Assembly (NCBI GenBank): GCA_025808375.1
Contig: CP061009.1
Span: 2,728,001 to 2,792,000, forward strand
Origin: Duncaniella muricolitica
GTDB taxonomy: Bacteria > Bacteroidota > Bacteroidia > Bacteroidales > Muribaculaceae
Length of the DNA: 64,000 bases
Direction: 5' to 3'
Made by a program: the position numbers and the translations under genes. Below, piece by piece: positions 29,340 through 38,639 of the stretch. The first letter of the stretch is position 1. Each line of letters begins with the position of its first letter. Below the pieces are notes generated by a model. The model saw only the letters and a program-made list of their open reading frames with translations, was not told where the DNA came from and ran no database searches.

Positions 29340-29528
29340 CTTTGCTTCGCAAAAGGTTATAAGGTTATGAGGTTATAAGGTTAGCCTGCGGAGTTATTCG
29401 TTCACTTTATTGAAAATTATGATTTTGCAAAGCAAAATCATAATTTTTCTTTATAACCTCGCAACTACATAACCTCTAATCTTATAACCTCATAACCTCA
29501 TAACCTCATAACCTTTTGCGAAGCAAAG
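29340..29528. repeat. Nested palindrome of ATAACCT words
   Basis: The outer arms are ~40 bp inverted copies with about three mismatches. Each arm has a tttgc/gcaaa hairpin followed by octamers of the form NATAACCT (AGGTTATN on the left arm). In the middle lies a perfect 16-bp stem (aaaattatgattttgc, 29413-29428 with 29432-29447, AAA loop). It starts 5 bp after the lptD stop, so it probably acts as a 3' end. The same octamer occurs at 47352-47467. Confidence 0.85.
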
Positions 29529-29601
29529 TAAACTATTTTATGACTATTAATGTTATTTAAGATGTAACATTTTTTTATTCGTCCTAACAACTATTTACGT
29601 T

Positions 29602-30117
29602 ATGAAAAAGTTTCTACTTGTTATGTGCGCGGTGCTCGGCCTCGCATTCGGAGCAAGTGCCCAGAAAGCCCAACTCCAGATCGGTTATGGCGGCTACACC
29701 CAGATGGACTGTACCGACATGCATGACGGCGGTTCAATCAACAACGCATGGGGTGCGCTGACTGCCGGTATCAACTTCAAGGTTGCGCCATCGTTTACCC
29801 TCGGTTTCACTTACACATTCTCCTCTGCCTCCTATAAACACCACGACGATGCCAACGCCTACTATCATGTAGTGATGCTCAACGGTAAGTATGACTACTG
29901 GCGTAACTCTATCGTCAAACTCTATGCCCACGGAGCCGTCGGTGTCGACATCACCCACATGACTCATGACGACTGGAGCAAAAACAAGTCTTATTTCGCA
30001 TTTCAGGTGTCACCGTTAGGTGCCGAAGTCGGACTCTCGCGCGTAGCTTCGATGTTTGGTGAACTCGGTTTCGGCGCACAAGGTCTCATGCAGGTCGGTT
30101 TCCGTCTCAACCTTTAA
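29602..30117 (+). CDS. Small outer membrane beta-barrel protein
   Basis: 171 residues with a clear signal peptide (MKKFLLVMCAVLGLAFGASA). The rest alternates polar and hydrophobic residues in 8 or so strands (LQIGYGGYTQMD; FTLGFTYTFSSASY; LMQVGFRLNL), like OmpW/OmpA-type barrels with a final Leu/Phe strand. Function unknown. The next gene is 13 bp downstream. Confidence 0.8.
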   Translation: MKKFLLVMCAVLGLAFGASAQKAQLQIGYGGYTQMDCTDMHDGGSINNAWGALTAGINFKVAPSFTLGFTYTFSSASYKHHDDANAYYHVVMLNGKYDYWRNSIVKLYAHGAVGVDITHMTHDDWSKNKSYFAFQVSPLGAEVGLSRVASMFGELGFGAQGLMQVGFRLNL

Positions 30118-30130
30118 CAAGCAGAAACAC

Positions 30131-30373
30131 ATGAGCGACCGCATCTCTTATAAAGAACGCGAGGAGCTTCCCGACAGTGTGTACGGACTCCCCGAACGCC
30201 GTGAATATCCTATGCCTGATGCCGCCCACGTGCGTGCGGCCGAAGCATATTTCCGCTACTGCCCCGAAGAGCTAAAGCCAAAACTCGCCCGCGCCATACT
30301 CGCCCGCGCCAAAGAATATGGCGTGGATGTCGAAAGCCCGACCGTGCTTGACTACGCAAATAAAAGTTTATAA
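30131..30373 (+). CDS. Small hypothetical protein, 80 aa
   Basis: 80 residues from ATG 30131; an upstream in-frame start at 30056 would overlap the previous gene and looks false. The segment LPDSVYGLPERREYPMPDAAHVRAA (residues ~14-38) resembles a short motif of small proteins in bacteria and phages (LPDSxFA-x-RxYP-x-DxxHxRxA), which I cannot name with certainty. C-terminus is helical. It ends 2 bp before a 44-bp perfect palindrome. Confidence 0.75.
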   Translation: MSDRISYKEREELPDSVYGLPERREYPMPDAAHVRAAEAYFRYCPEELKPKLARAILARAKEYGVDVESPTVLDYANKSL

Positions 30374-30374
30374 G

Positions 30375-30470
30375 TTTATAACTGTCCGCTAAACCATAAA
30401 AAGTCGAGTCCAACTTCTTGAAATGTAGAAGTTGGACTCGACTTTTTATGGTTTAGCGGACAGTTATAAA
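30375..30470. repeat. 44-bp perfect inverted repeat between convergent genes
   Basis: The arms 30375-30418 and 30427-30470 are perfect complements with an 8-nt loop. They begin 2 bp after the stop of the small hypothetical gene and lie between convergent units. Such length is far above a normal terminator. It may act as a terminator for the plus-strand unit or be a miniature mobile element. Confidence 0.9.
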
Positions 30471-30596
30471 ATAGAAATAATAACGTGACGCAGTGTTTGA
30501 TTTTTATGGCAATAGCATTGTAGCACTGCAAATTTAGTGCAATCTCCCCTATTATCCAAGCAAACCAACGAATTATTTTATCCAACAACGCATTTT

Positions 30597-31400
30597 TTAG
30601 GCCATAAGCATCGATGCAGCCATCAGAGCCATGCCGAGTATAAGGAATGTCACAGTGATGTGATGATGGCCGTAGCTCTCTGCTCCGGGCAAAAGTTCGT
30701 CAAGCGATATATAGACCATCACTCCGGCAACCCCCGCAAGTAATATCGCATTAATCATCGGAGTCCATAGGGGCAGCAGAAACAACATTCCCACAACAGC
30801 CCCCAAAGGCTCGGCAAGTCCGGAGATAATGCTCCACACCAAAGCCTTTCGCCGACTGCCGGTAGCATTATATACAGGCACCGACACAGCTATACCTTCG
30901 GGTATATTATGCAACGTAATAGCCACGACAATAGGTATGGCCACCGTCACACCGTCAAGAGCCGAGATGAACGTAGCCATGCCTTCGGGGAAATTGTGTA
31001 TGCCGATGGCCAGAGCAAGCATTATGCCTGTACGGCCTGAACGAGAAGCCGGAGCCACAGGATGCTCCACATGGTTGTATTCGTGAGGATTATCCTCCTC
31101 CGGCACAAGAAAATCTATCAGTGCAATCAAAGCTATACCTCCGAAAAATGCCAGTACACAATATATATCGGCCAGACGTGACTCATAGATTTCGCCAAGG
31201 TCGGCAAGAGCCTGTGGCATGAGGTCGAGAAAAGAAACATAAAGCATCACCCCGGCTGAAAAGCCGAGTGCTCCGGCCAGAAAACGTGTCTCACGGGCCT
31301 GAGGCAACAGCGACAATAACGCACCAACCCCGGTGCCCATTCCGGCCACAAGCGTAAGCATCAACGCGACAACTAATGAGTGTGTGGATATATCTTCCAT
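30597..31400 (-). CDS. zupT: ZIP family metal (zinc) transporter
   Basis: 267 residues, start at the ATG at 31400 (MEDISTHSLVV); a longer frame begins at 31433 but reads unlike the family. About eight membrane segments. The paired metal-binding motifs HNFPEGMA (TM4) and HNIPEGIA (TM5) are those of ZupT-type ZIP carriers. A His-bearing loop (EYNHVEH) precedes them. Imports Zn2+ and possibly other divalent metals at the inner membrane. Confidence 0.9.
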   Translation of the reverse strand: MEDISTHSLVVALMLTLVAGMGTGVGALLSLLPQARETRFLAGALGFSAGVMLYVSFLDLMPQALADLGEIYESRLADIYCVLAFFGGIALIALIDFLVPEEDNPHEYNHVEHPVAPASRSGRTGIMLALAIGIHNFPEGMATFISALDGVTVAIPIVVAITLHNIPEGIAVSVPVYNATGSRRKALVWSIISGLAEPLGAVVGMLFLLPLWTPMINAILLAGVAGVMVYISLDELLPGAESYGHHHITVTFLILGMALMAASMLMA

Positions 31401-31518
31401 AAATAAAAACCATATACATTCACAACACTTCACCCCATTGAAAAAGTTGTCATCTCCCCGAATATTATTGCAAAATTTCCACCCAAGCCATTATATATGC
31501 CATGGTTTTACAATAATT

Positions 31519-31557
31519 ATCCCGACAGGGGGCGGAGTGGCCGCGACCTGTCGGGAT
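31519..31557 (-). terminator. Hairpin after the glycine-cleavage operon
   Basis: An 11-bp perfect stem (atcccgacagg and complement, 17-nt loop). On the minus strand it is followed by AT-rich sequence without a strong T-run. A second 9-bp stem (gtaatcacc, 31581-31599) sits between it and the lpdA stop. Confidence 0.55.
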
Positions 31558-31602
31558 ATTATAATGTTGGACGTTCAAATGTAATCACCAGGTGATTACG
31601 TC

Positions 31603-32934
31603 TCACTGCAGGATGGCTGCACGGAGTGTCTCGCCAAGAGTCGGATGGGAGTGGATGGCGTCGGCTATGGCCGCTGCCGGAAGTGAGGCCGACATTACTG
31701 TCGCAGCCTCCTGTATGAGATCGGCGGCATGCGGACCGCAGATATGACAGCCAAGCAGACGGCCTGTCGACACGTCGCTTATCACTTTGACCATACAGTC
31801 GGTCTCGCCCATGGCTACGGCCTTGCCGTTGGCTCTGAATGTGGCTTTACCGACTTTTATGTCAAGGCCGCGTGCGGCACATTGCTCCTCGGTAAGTCCG
31901 ACCATCGCACATTCAGGCATGGTAAAGACCGCCGACGGGATGACATCAAGAGCACGCTTTTCGCCCAGCACGATTTCGCCCTGTGCGGTGGCCGCATGTG
32001 CGAGCATGCAACGTCCGTTGACATCTCCGATGGCATAAACCGTGACATCTTCAGGTGCCTTGCCATCCCATTGCACTTTCATGTCATCGTCCACCATAAT
32101 AGCTCCGCGGTTAAGCACTATGCCGAGCGATTCGAGTCCGGGGGGCAATACCGGGCGACGGCCTACGGCCATGAGCACGGCCTCGGCCTCAAGAGTCTTC
32201 ACCTTGCCCTTGGCCTCGCATGTCACTTTCATACCGGCTTCGACTGCAGTCACACGTGTGTCGGTGAGAATGTCTATGCCACGGCGTTTTAACGACATGC
32301 GCAGACGCTTGGCTACCTCGGCATCAAACGGAGGAAGCACCTCGCGACAAAATTCCACAACCGTGACTTTGACGCCGAAGGCATTGAGCACCGATGCAAA
32401 CTCGAGCCCTATCACTCCGGCCCCTATAATCACGATTGACGAAGGGAGTGATGTCATGGATAAGAGCTCGTCGCTCGTCATGGCCAGTTCGGCTCCGGGG
32501 ACAGGCAGACGCGCAGGTGCGGAGCCGGTAGCAATAATGATCCTTGGAGCCGAATAGATTGCACCTTCGACCGAAATCTCTGCCGGTGACACAAACGAGG
32601 CTTCTCCTTTGACCACATCGACACCCTTGAGCAGTTGTGCCACACCTTCGCGCAACTGTGCCACGACAGCATCTTTTCTATCGGCCACAGCAGCATAATT
32701 TATCACCGGGTTGTCATCGGGCAATTCCACTCCATAAGCGGCAGCCTCTCGCACAGTAACGGCGACCTCGGCACTGCGACAGAGTGTCTTGGTGGGGATA
32801 CATCCGCGGTTGAGACACGTGCCGCCAAGCTCTCCGCGCTCTATCAGAGCCACACGAAGTCCGCGGCCGGCAGCGGCCACAGCGGTCTCATAGCCGCCGG
32901 GGCCGGCTCCGATGATTATAATATCATGAGTCAT
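31603..32934 (-). CDS. lpdA: Dihydrolipoyl dehydrogenase (glycine-cleavage L protein)
   Basis: 443 residues. FAD-binding GAGPGGYE, redox-active disulfide GGTCLNRGCIPTK at about residues 36-48, NAD-binding GAGVIGLEF, and C-terminal HSHPTLGE with the His-Glu catalytic pair contributed to the partner subunit. It regenerates lipoamide on GcvH. It is the last gene of the gcv operon, 27 bp after gcvPB. Confidence 0.95.
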   Translation of the reverse strand: MTHDIIIIGAGPGGYETAVAAAGRGLRVALIERGELGGTCLNRGCIPTKTLCRSAEVAVTVREAAAYGVELPDDNPVINYAAVADRKDAVVAQLREGVAQLLKGVDVVKGEASFVSPAEISVEGAIYSAPRIIIATGSAPARLPVPGAELAMTSDELLSMTSLPSSIVIIGAGVIGLEFASVLNAFGVKVTVVEFCREVLPPFDAEVAKRLRMSLKRRGIDILTDTRVTAVEAGMKVTCEAKGKVKTLEAEAVLMAVGRRPVLPPGLESLGIVLNRGAIMVDDDMKVQWDGKAPEDVTVYAIGDVNGRCMLAHAATAQGEIVLGEKRALDVIPSAVFTMPECAMVGLTEEQCAARGLDIKVGKATFRANGKAVAMGETDCMVKVISDVSTGRLLGCHICGPHAADLIQEAATVMSASLPAAAIADAIHSHPTLGETLRAAILQ

Positions 32935-32961
32935 GTCAGTTATCGGGCTTAGTGGTTGACT

Positions 32962-34428
32962 TTATTCACTGAAATATGACACAACCGGTTTCAGAGCAGC
33001 AGCAGTGTCGTCAGGCTTGCGCACAGGGGTGAGATGCGGAGCCTCCTTGACCACTTCAGGGGTCTCGGCAGCCTCACGGGCGATGTCGCGCATCACGGCT
33101 ATAAACTCGTCGAGTGTCTCAAGGCTCTCTGTCTCGGTTGGCTCAATCATCAGCGACTCGTGAAACAGCAGCGGGAAGTAGATGGTGGGCGCATGGAAGC
33201 CGTGGTCAAGCAGACGTTTGGCCACATTGAGCGTAGTGACGCCTGTCGATTTGTCGGCCAGTCCGTCAAACACAAACTCGTGCTTGCACACCCTGTCGAT
33301 CGGCAGCAGATAGAGGTCACGGAGCGATTCCTTGACATAGTTGGCATTGAGTGTGGCAAGCGGACCGACCATCCTCAGTCCTTCGCGTCCGAGCGAGAGT
33401 ATATAGGCCAATGCACGCAACTCTACGGCAAAGTTGCCGAGCCAAGAGGACACACGTCCGAGCGAAGTCGAGTCTTCGGTTGTGTAATACAGCGTCTCGC
33501 CCTCATGCTCGAGCACCTTGACACGCGGATCGGGAAGAAACTCCTCGAGTCCGGCACGCACACCCACCGGACCGGCACCGGGGCCGCCTCCGCCGTGAGG
33601 CGTGGAGAAAGTCTTGTGCAGATTGATATGCATGACATCAAAGCCCATGTCGCCTGGACGGGCCACACCGAGCATAGGATTGAGATTGGCTCCGTCGTAA
33701 TACATCAGCGCGCCGCAAGCATGCACCATCTCGGCTATTGCGGGAATGTTATGCTCAAAGATGCCCACTGTGTTGGGATTGGTCATCATCACCGCAGCCA
33801 CCGTCTCGTCAAGGAGCGGACGCAAGGCGTCGACATCCACTGTGCCGTCAGGGAGCGACTTGACCTGCACCACCTGGAGTCCGGCCACAGCAGCCGATGC
33901 CGGATTGGTTCCGTGGGCCGAGTCGGGGACTATGACTTTGGTACGGGCCTTGTCGCCACGGCTGTCGTGATAGGCACGTATCACCATGAGACCTGTCAGC
34001 TCACCGTGGGCTCCGGCGTAGGGATTGAGTGTAAACTCGGCCATGCCGCCAATCTCACTGAGCAGACGCTGGAGTCTGTAATAGGCCTCCAAAGCACCCT
34101 GGACTGTAAATATCGGCTGGAGAGGATGCAGGGCGGCAAACTCGGGCAGAGCGGCCATCTCCTCGTTGATTTTGGGATTGTACTTCATCGTACATGACCC
34201 GAGAGGATAGAATCCGGTGTCGACACCAAAGTTGTTGGTCGACATATTGGTGTAGTGACGCACCACTGTAGGTTCGTCAACCTCGGGCAGACGCGGGGGA
34301 GCCGAGCGCAAGAGGGCTGCAGGGATGTCGGCCAGGGCGTCCTCACAACCTGACTCTGCGAGACAATAACCACGACGGCCGGGCTTGGAAAGGTCAAATA
34401 TTACTTTCCCGTATAATTTTCTGTTCAT
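32962..34428 (-). CDS. gcvPB: Glycine dehydrogenase (decarboxylating) subunit 2
   Basis: 488 residues. Fold-type I PLP enzyme; the PLP lysine is in INLHKTFSTPHGGGGPG near residue 275. The C-terminal half of the P-protein is supplied here as a separate chain. With GcvPA it decarboxylates glycine and passes the aminomethyl group to lipoyl-GcvH. Overlaps the gcvPA stop by 4 bp, so translation is probably coupled. Confidence 0.95.
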   Translation of the reverse strand: MNRKLYGKVIFDLSKPGRRGYCLAESGCEDALADIPAALLRSAPPRLPEVDEPTVVRHYTNMSTNNFGVDTGFYPLGSCTMKYNPKINEEMAALPEFAALHPLQPIFTVQGALEAYYRLQRLLSEIGGMAEFTLNPYAGAHGELTGLMVIRAYHDSRGDKARTKVIVPDSAHGTNPASAAVAGLQVVQVKSLPDGTVDVDALRPLLDETVAAVMMTNPNTVGIFEHNIPAIAEMVHACGALMYYDGANLNPMLGVARPGDMGFDVMHINLHKTFSTPHGGGGPGAGPVGVRAGLEEFLPDPRVKVLEHEGETLYYTTEDSTSLGRVSSWLGNFAVELRALAYILSLGREGLRMVGPLATLNANYVKESLRDLYLLPIDRVCKHEFVFDGLADKSTGVTTLNVAKRLLDHGFHAPTIYFPLLFHESLMIEPTETESLETLDEFIAVMRDIAREAAETPEVVKEAPHLTPVRKPDDTAAALKPVVSYFSE

Positions 34429-35801
34429 TTCTCTTCAAGTTGTGAGTCAATATCCTTAATATCGTCATGAGCCGCGACAAGAGCTGCGGCAAGGGCCTCG
34501 ATTTCCTCGGCCGTGCGGCGTTCGGTGGCGCAGAACACCACGGTGTCCTCGTCAATCTGAACGCCGGGCAGCATCTCATAGTCGGCGCAGACTGTCGACA
34601 GCAGTATGTCGAGCGGAGCCTGGCCGCGATAGCGCATGGCCACCTCATTCAGATAGGGACGGCCGGGATATTTCAGTTCAAACAGTCCTGACTCCTCGAG
34701 ACGGCGGGCAAGGCTGCGCGTGCGGGCGGCAGAAATCTCATTGACCTCACGCAAGCCGTCGGGCCCCATCAGAGACAGATATACAGCCGCATAAAGAGCC
34801 ATCAGCCCTTGGTTGGAACAGATGTTGGAGGTAGCTTTCTCGCGACGTATATGCTGCTCGCGAGCCTGAAGCGTGAGCACAAACACACGCTGTCCGTCGG
34901 CATCGACAGTCGCACCTACTATACGACCAGGCAGTTTGCGTATCAGGGCCGATGTGCAACACATGTAACCGAGATACGGACCACCGAAATTGAGCGGCAT
35001 GCCGAGCGACTGAGCCTCACCGGCCGCCACATCAGCTCCCCACTCTCCCGGGCTCCTGATGACACCGAGAGCCGAGGCCGGCGCGGTCATTATCAGCAGA
35101 GCCTTGGCTGCATGCACCTTGTCGGCCACACCGGTATAGTCCTCGAGTATGCCGTAGCGGTTGGGCGTGGCGAGTATCACTCCGGCCACATTGCCGTCGG
35201 CAAGCATCGAGGCCATGGCGTCGAGGTCGGTTATGCCGTCGCTTTCGGGTATGAGGTCGATTGTCACGCCATGATAGCGGGCATAGGTGTTGACCACCTC
35301 TATATATAGAGGATTGAGCGTCGTACTCACCAACACCCGATTGCGTTTGCGCGCATGGGCCACAGCCATCATCATGGCTTCGGCCACAGCGGTAGAACCA
35401 TCATACATCGATGCGTTTGACACATCAAGCCCCGTGAGCTGGCTCATCATGGTCTGATACTCGAAGATATATTGCAGAGTGCCTTGCGAGATTTCAGGCT
35501 GATAAGGGGTATAGGCCGTCAGAAACTCGGAGCGCGATATGATATGGCTTATCACAGCCGGAGCATAATGGTCATAAAAGCCCTGCCCGGCAAAACATGT
35601 GAGCGGAAGATTGGCCTTCGCGAGTTCCCGGAAACAGGCTCTCACCTGCTCCTCGCTCATGGCCGAAGGCACGTCATAGTCACGCTTGAGCCGGAGCGAC
35701 TCGGGGACGTCGGCATACAGGTCGTCGAGGCTCTCCATGCCACACTTGGCCAGCATAGCCGCAATGTCCTCGGGAGTATGCGGGAAATATCTGTGAATCA
35801 T
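34425..35801 (-). CDS. gcvPA: Glycine dehydrogenase (decarboxylating) subunit 1
   Basis: 458 residues from the ATG at 35801 (MIHRYFPHTPEDIAAML), the family's usual start; the frame is open to 35846. It has the typical EYQTMMSQLTGLDVSNASMYDGSTA segment, and partners GcvPB. Bacteroides species, as I recall, have one fused GcvP, so the split form here is notable within the order. It lies 84 bp after gcvH. Confidence 0.95.
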   Translation of the reverse strand: MIHRYFPHTPEDIAAMLAKCGMESLDDLYADVPESLRLKRDYDVPSAMSEEQVRACFRELAKANLPLTCFAGQGFYDHYAPAVISHIISRSEFLTAYTPYQPEISQGTLQYIFEYQTMMSQLTGLDVSNASMYDGSTAVAEAMMMAVAHARKRNRVLVSTTLNPLYIEVVNTYARYHGVTIDLIPESDGITDLDAMASMLADGNVAGVILATPNRYGILEDYTGVADKVHAAKALLIMTAPASALGVIRSPGEWGADVAAGEAQSLGMPLNFGGPYLGYMCCTSALIRKLPGRIVGATVDADGQRVFVLTLQAREQHIRREKATSNICSNQGLMALYAAVYLSLMGPDGLREVNEISAARTRSLARRLEESGLFELKYPGRPYLNEVAMRYRGQAPLDILLSTVCADYEMLPGVQIDEDTVVFCATERRTAEEIEALAAALVAAHDDIKDIDSQLEEK

Positions 35802-35885
35802 ATTTTCTACAGTTGTTTTAGAGGAGTTACGGGTATGCCGGGCCATGTCCTTATTCCGTCAAAGCTCCGGCACACTCAATAATAA

Positions 35886-36263
35886 TCAATGCTGCTCGGC
35901 TGCGCAGTGTGCGGCATAAGCCTCCTCGTCCATCAGCTCCTCAAGCTCGGCCGGATCGGTAAGCTCCACTTCGATAATCCAGTTGGTCATCGGATCCTCG
36001 TTAAGCAGACGGGGATTGTCGATAAGAGCCTCGTTGATATTGAGCACGGCTCCGCTCACGGGCGAGAGGAGGTCTTCGGCGGCCTTCACACTCTCCACAG
36101 CTCCAAACTCCTCACCGGCGGTCACGTCATCGCCCTGCTCGGGCATGTCGACATACACGATGTTACCGAGAGCCTTCTGGGCATAGTCACTGATGCCGAT
36201 GTGGCCGATGTTACCGTCAACGATTACATACTCATGCGAGGGGGCATAATATATCTTGCTCAT
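35886..36263 (-). CDS. gcvH: Glycine cleavage system H protein
   Basis: 125 residues. Lipoyl domain with the attachment lysine K60 in GAVESVKAAEDL. Shuttles the aminomethyl group between the P, T and L proteins. The C-terminus carries the usual acidic helix (ELEELMDEEAY). Confidence 0.96.
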   Translation of the reverse strand: MSKIYYAPSHEYVIVDGNIGHIGISDYAQKALGNIVYVDMPEQGDDVTAGEEFGAVESVKAAEDLLSPVSGAVLNINEALIDNPRLLNEDPMTNWIIEVELTDPAELEELMDEEAYAAHCAAEQH

Positions 36264-36350
36264 AACTTTTAATGATTTTGATGGTTGATGATTGAATTTT
36301 ACAAGCCGTTCAGGCTCTCTAAACTCCTTTAACTTTTTAAACTTTATAAA

Positions 36351-37448
36351 CTATTTCTTGTATGATTTTTTATAGAATTTCTTGGCAGTTACGCGCGCGG
36401 GGAAAGTCTTGCGGCGTATGCGTATCTTCAGCTCCGTATCCTTGACAGCATAGGGAGTCAGCACAAGAGCCGCTGCAATGCTCTTGTCGACCGATATGCC
36501 ACGATAGCCGGTGGTCACATAGCCCACCACCTCGTCGGCATCATTGAGCACCTCGTAGCCGTGGCGAGGAATGGCACGGTCGAGCAGTTCGAGGCCTATA
36601 AGTTTGCGAGGCGCGCCCTCGGTCTTCTGCTTGAGCACGGCCTCTTTGCCTATAAATTCGGGTTTGTCAAGTTTTACAAACATCGAGAGCCCTGCCTCTA
36701 CAGGCGAAATATCATCGGCAAGTTCATCGCCATAGAGCGGTAATCCCACCTCAAAACGCAGAGTGTCGCGACATCCGAGACCGCAAGGCTTGGCCCTGCC
36801 CGACTCCATGAGAGCGTCCCACAAAGCCACGATAGTGTCATGGTCGGCATATATCTCAAACCCGTCCTCGCCCGTATAACCTGTGCGGCTCACGAGTATA
36901 TGCTTGCCGTCAAGAAGCGACTCCTTGAAGGTGTAAAACTCCAGTTCCCGACACTGTATGCCGAGCACCTGCTCGACCACTGCCTCGGCCTCGGGGCCCT
37001 GTATGGCCAGCTCGCCGAGACTGTCACTCAGATGTTCGACTGTCACGTCATAACCCTCGGCATTGGTCATAATCCACGCCACATCCTTGTCGATGTTGGC
37101 TGCGTTTATCACGAGAAAATAGTCATTGTCGGCCCGCTTGTAGACCAGCAGGTCGTCGACAGTTCCGCCGGCCTCGTTGAGCATCATGCCATAAAGAATC
37201 TGGCCGGGGACAATCGCGCTGACATCGTTGGAAAATATATGGTTGACATATCGACCGGCGTCAGGTCCGGTGATGAGCACTTCGCCCATATGTGACACGT
37301 CAAACACTCCGCAGGCGTTGCGCACGGCATTGTGCTCCTCGACTATGCCCTCATACTGTATAGGCATGTCAAAACCTCCAAACGGCGTCATCTGCGCTCC
37401 GAGAGCCACATGACGGTCATGAAGACATGTTAGTTTAGTTTCACTCAT
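36351..37448 (-). CDS. gcvT: Aminomethyltransferase (glycine cleavage T protein)
   Basis: 365 residues. Full length for GcvT, with NACGVFDVSHMGEV, the folate-binding Asp region (ANIDKDVAW) and GYTGEDGFEIY. Transfers the methylene group to tetrahydrofolate and releases ammonia. The 87-bp gap to gcvH is rich in repeated TAAACTT-like words. Confidence 0.96.
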   Translation of the reverse strand: MSETKLTCLHDRHVALGAQMTPFGGFDMPIQYEGIVEEHNAVRNACGVFDVSHMGEVLITGPDAGRYVNHIFSNDVSAIVPGQILYGMMLNEAGGTVDDLLVYKRADNDYFLVINAANIDKDVAWIMTNAEGYDVTVEHLSDSLGELAIQGPEAEAVVEQVLGIQCRELEFYTFKESLLDGKHILVSRTGYTGEDGFEIYADHDTIVALWDALMESGRAKPCGLGCRDTLRFEVGLPLYGDELADDISPVEAGLSMFVKLDKPEFIGKEAVLKQKTEGAPRKLIGLELLDRAIPRHGYEVLNDADEVVGYVTTGYRGISVDKSIAAALVLTPYAVKDTELKIRIRRKTFPARVTAKKFYKKSYKK

Positions 37449-37483
37449 GATTGTAGATATAGGTAATGGGTTGTATATTCTTT

Positions 37484-38464
37484 CTATATAAGTAATTGGG
37501 TCAATCTCTGAGGCGCGAGACCGGGCACAATCCTGTCGAGTCCTATCGCCTCGAGAGCTCGCGTAATCTCTCCGGCATCATAGCTTACTCCGCGCAGGGC
37601 TTCGCCTACCAGCGTGTCGGCATCGGCCGTCTCCAGATAATCGCCCGAAAGAGATATTTCTGAAATCACACCTCGCGCCACGGTCATGTGAACAGCCACC
37701 GTGCCCACTCCGTCGATACGTTCGCTGTGGCTGAGCGTGCCGTGAGGCTTGCGGCCTTCGAGCCAGCCGGGAGCGTAATAACGACGCTCTATCTCCTCGA
37801 TCTCTCTCACGTCGTCGGCCGTGAGACGTATAGGCTCATTGCCGTCGGGGATAGTGGACAGCACATGGGTCTTGAACTCGGCCAGCGACATCGACGGGAG
37901 ATGCTCGCGTATGGTCGTGACGCGCGAGCGTATCGACGCCACGCCGTGTGACTGCAATTTGACAGCCGGAGGCGTGAGCGCGTGCATCATCATGTCGGCG
38001 TCATAGTCATAGAGCATAGTGCCGTGCACGATGCTTCGGCCGGGCATATGGTAATAGGAGTTGCCCGAGACCTTGCGGTCGCCTATGAGTATGTCGTTGC
38101 GTGAATTGTCGGTGGCATCGAGGCCGAGCTGTCTCAGCGAACGGGCTACCATGGAAGTGTAGGCCGAGAACGTCGTGGTGACGCTCGACGATGACGTTAT
38201 GTAGGAAAACATTATATTGTTCATATCGGCGAGCACCGCGCCTCCGCCGCTGCGCCTCCTCACTATCTTTATGCCCTTGTCGCGGCAATAGGCGGTGTTG
38301 ACCTCCTTGTCGAGCAACTGGTTACGTCCTATGATCACCGTCGGCTCTACCTGCCATATAAAGAAAAAATCACGATCGGGAAACTTCGCGGCAAGCCATT
38401 CCTCCTGCGCGAGATAGAACGGCAGCGGCCTTACGGCGTCGTCATATGGTAATACCAGCTCCAT
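37484..38464 (-). CDS. lplA: Lipoate-protein ligase
   Basis: 326 residues. Contains RRRSGGGAVLADMNN (family motif RRxxGGGxV), the adenylate-binding lysine in IGDRKVSGNS, and a C-terminal accessory domain. It activates free lipoate and attaches it to GcvH. As the first gene of the gcv operon it supplies the cofactor needed by the H protein. Confidence 0.93.
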   Translation of the reverse strand: MELVLPYDDAVRPLPFYLAQEEWLAAKFPDRDFFFIWQVEPTVIIGRNQLLDKEVNTAYCRDKGIKIVRRRSGGGAVLADMNNIMFSYITSSSSVTTTFSAYTSMVARSLRQLGLDATDNSRNDILIGDRKVSGNSYYHMPGRSIVHGTMLYDYDADMMMHALTPPAVKLQSHGVASIRSRVTTIREHLPSMSLAEFKTHVLSTIPDGNEPIRLTADDVREIEEIERRYYAPGWLEGRKPHGTLSHSERIDGVGTVAVHMTVARGVISEISLSGDYLETADADTLVGEALRGVSYDAGEITRALEAIGLDRIVPGLAPQRLTQLLI

Positions 38465-38514
38465 GAGAATATATGGGTTAATAACGATATTATATTAAGG
38501 TGTCTTAACCCTTG

Positions 38515-38546
38515 CAAAGTAACAATATTTGACTGATAAATCCAAA
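38515..38546 (-). promoter_or_regulatory. Promoter of the lplA-gcv operon
   Basis: On the minus strand a -33 TTTG (38543-38546), a 20-bp spacer, and a -7 box TTACTTTG (38515-38522; one mismatch to TAnnTTTG). The leader is about 45 nt. No glycine riboswitch was recognised. Confidence 0.6.
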
Positions 38547-38639
38547 ACATTTTCTTATGTTATAAAACAATAACAGCACGCCACAATGCGTTAGATGGAT
38601 ATATAGATTCATCACACAACCTATATGTAAAACCTGCCT

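Noticed and set aside
29340..29528. CRISPR array
   Set aside because: The repeats are short octamers without spacers, arranged as inverted arms; no cas genes nearby.
33034..34197. 387-codon plus-strand ORF
   Set aside because: Antisense shadow of gcvPB; no domain features, and the minus-strand gene is clear.
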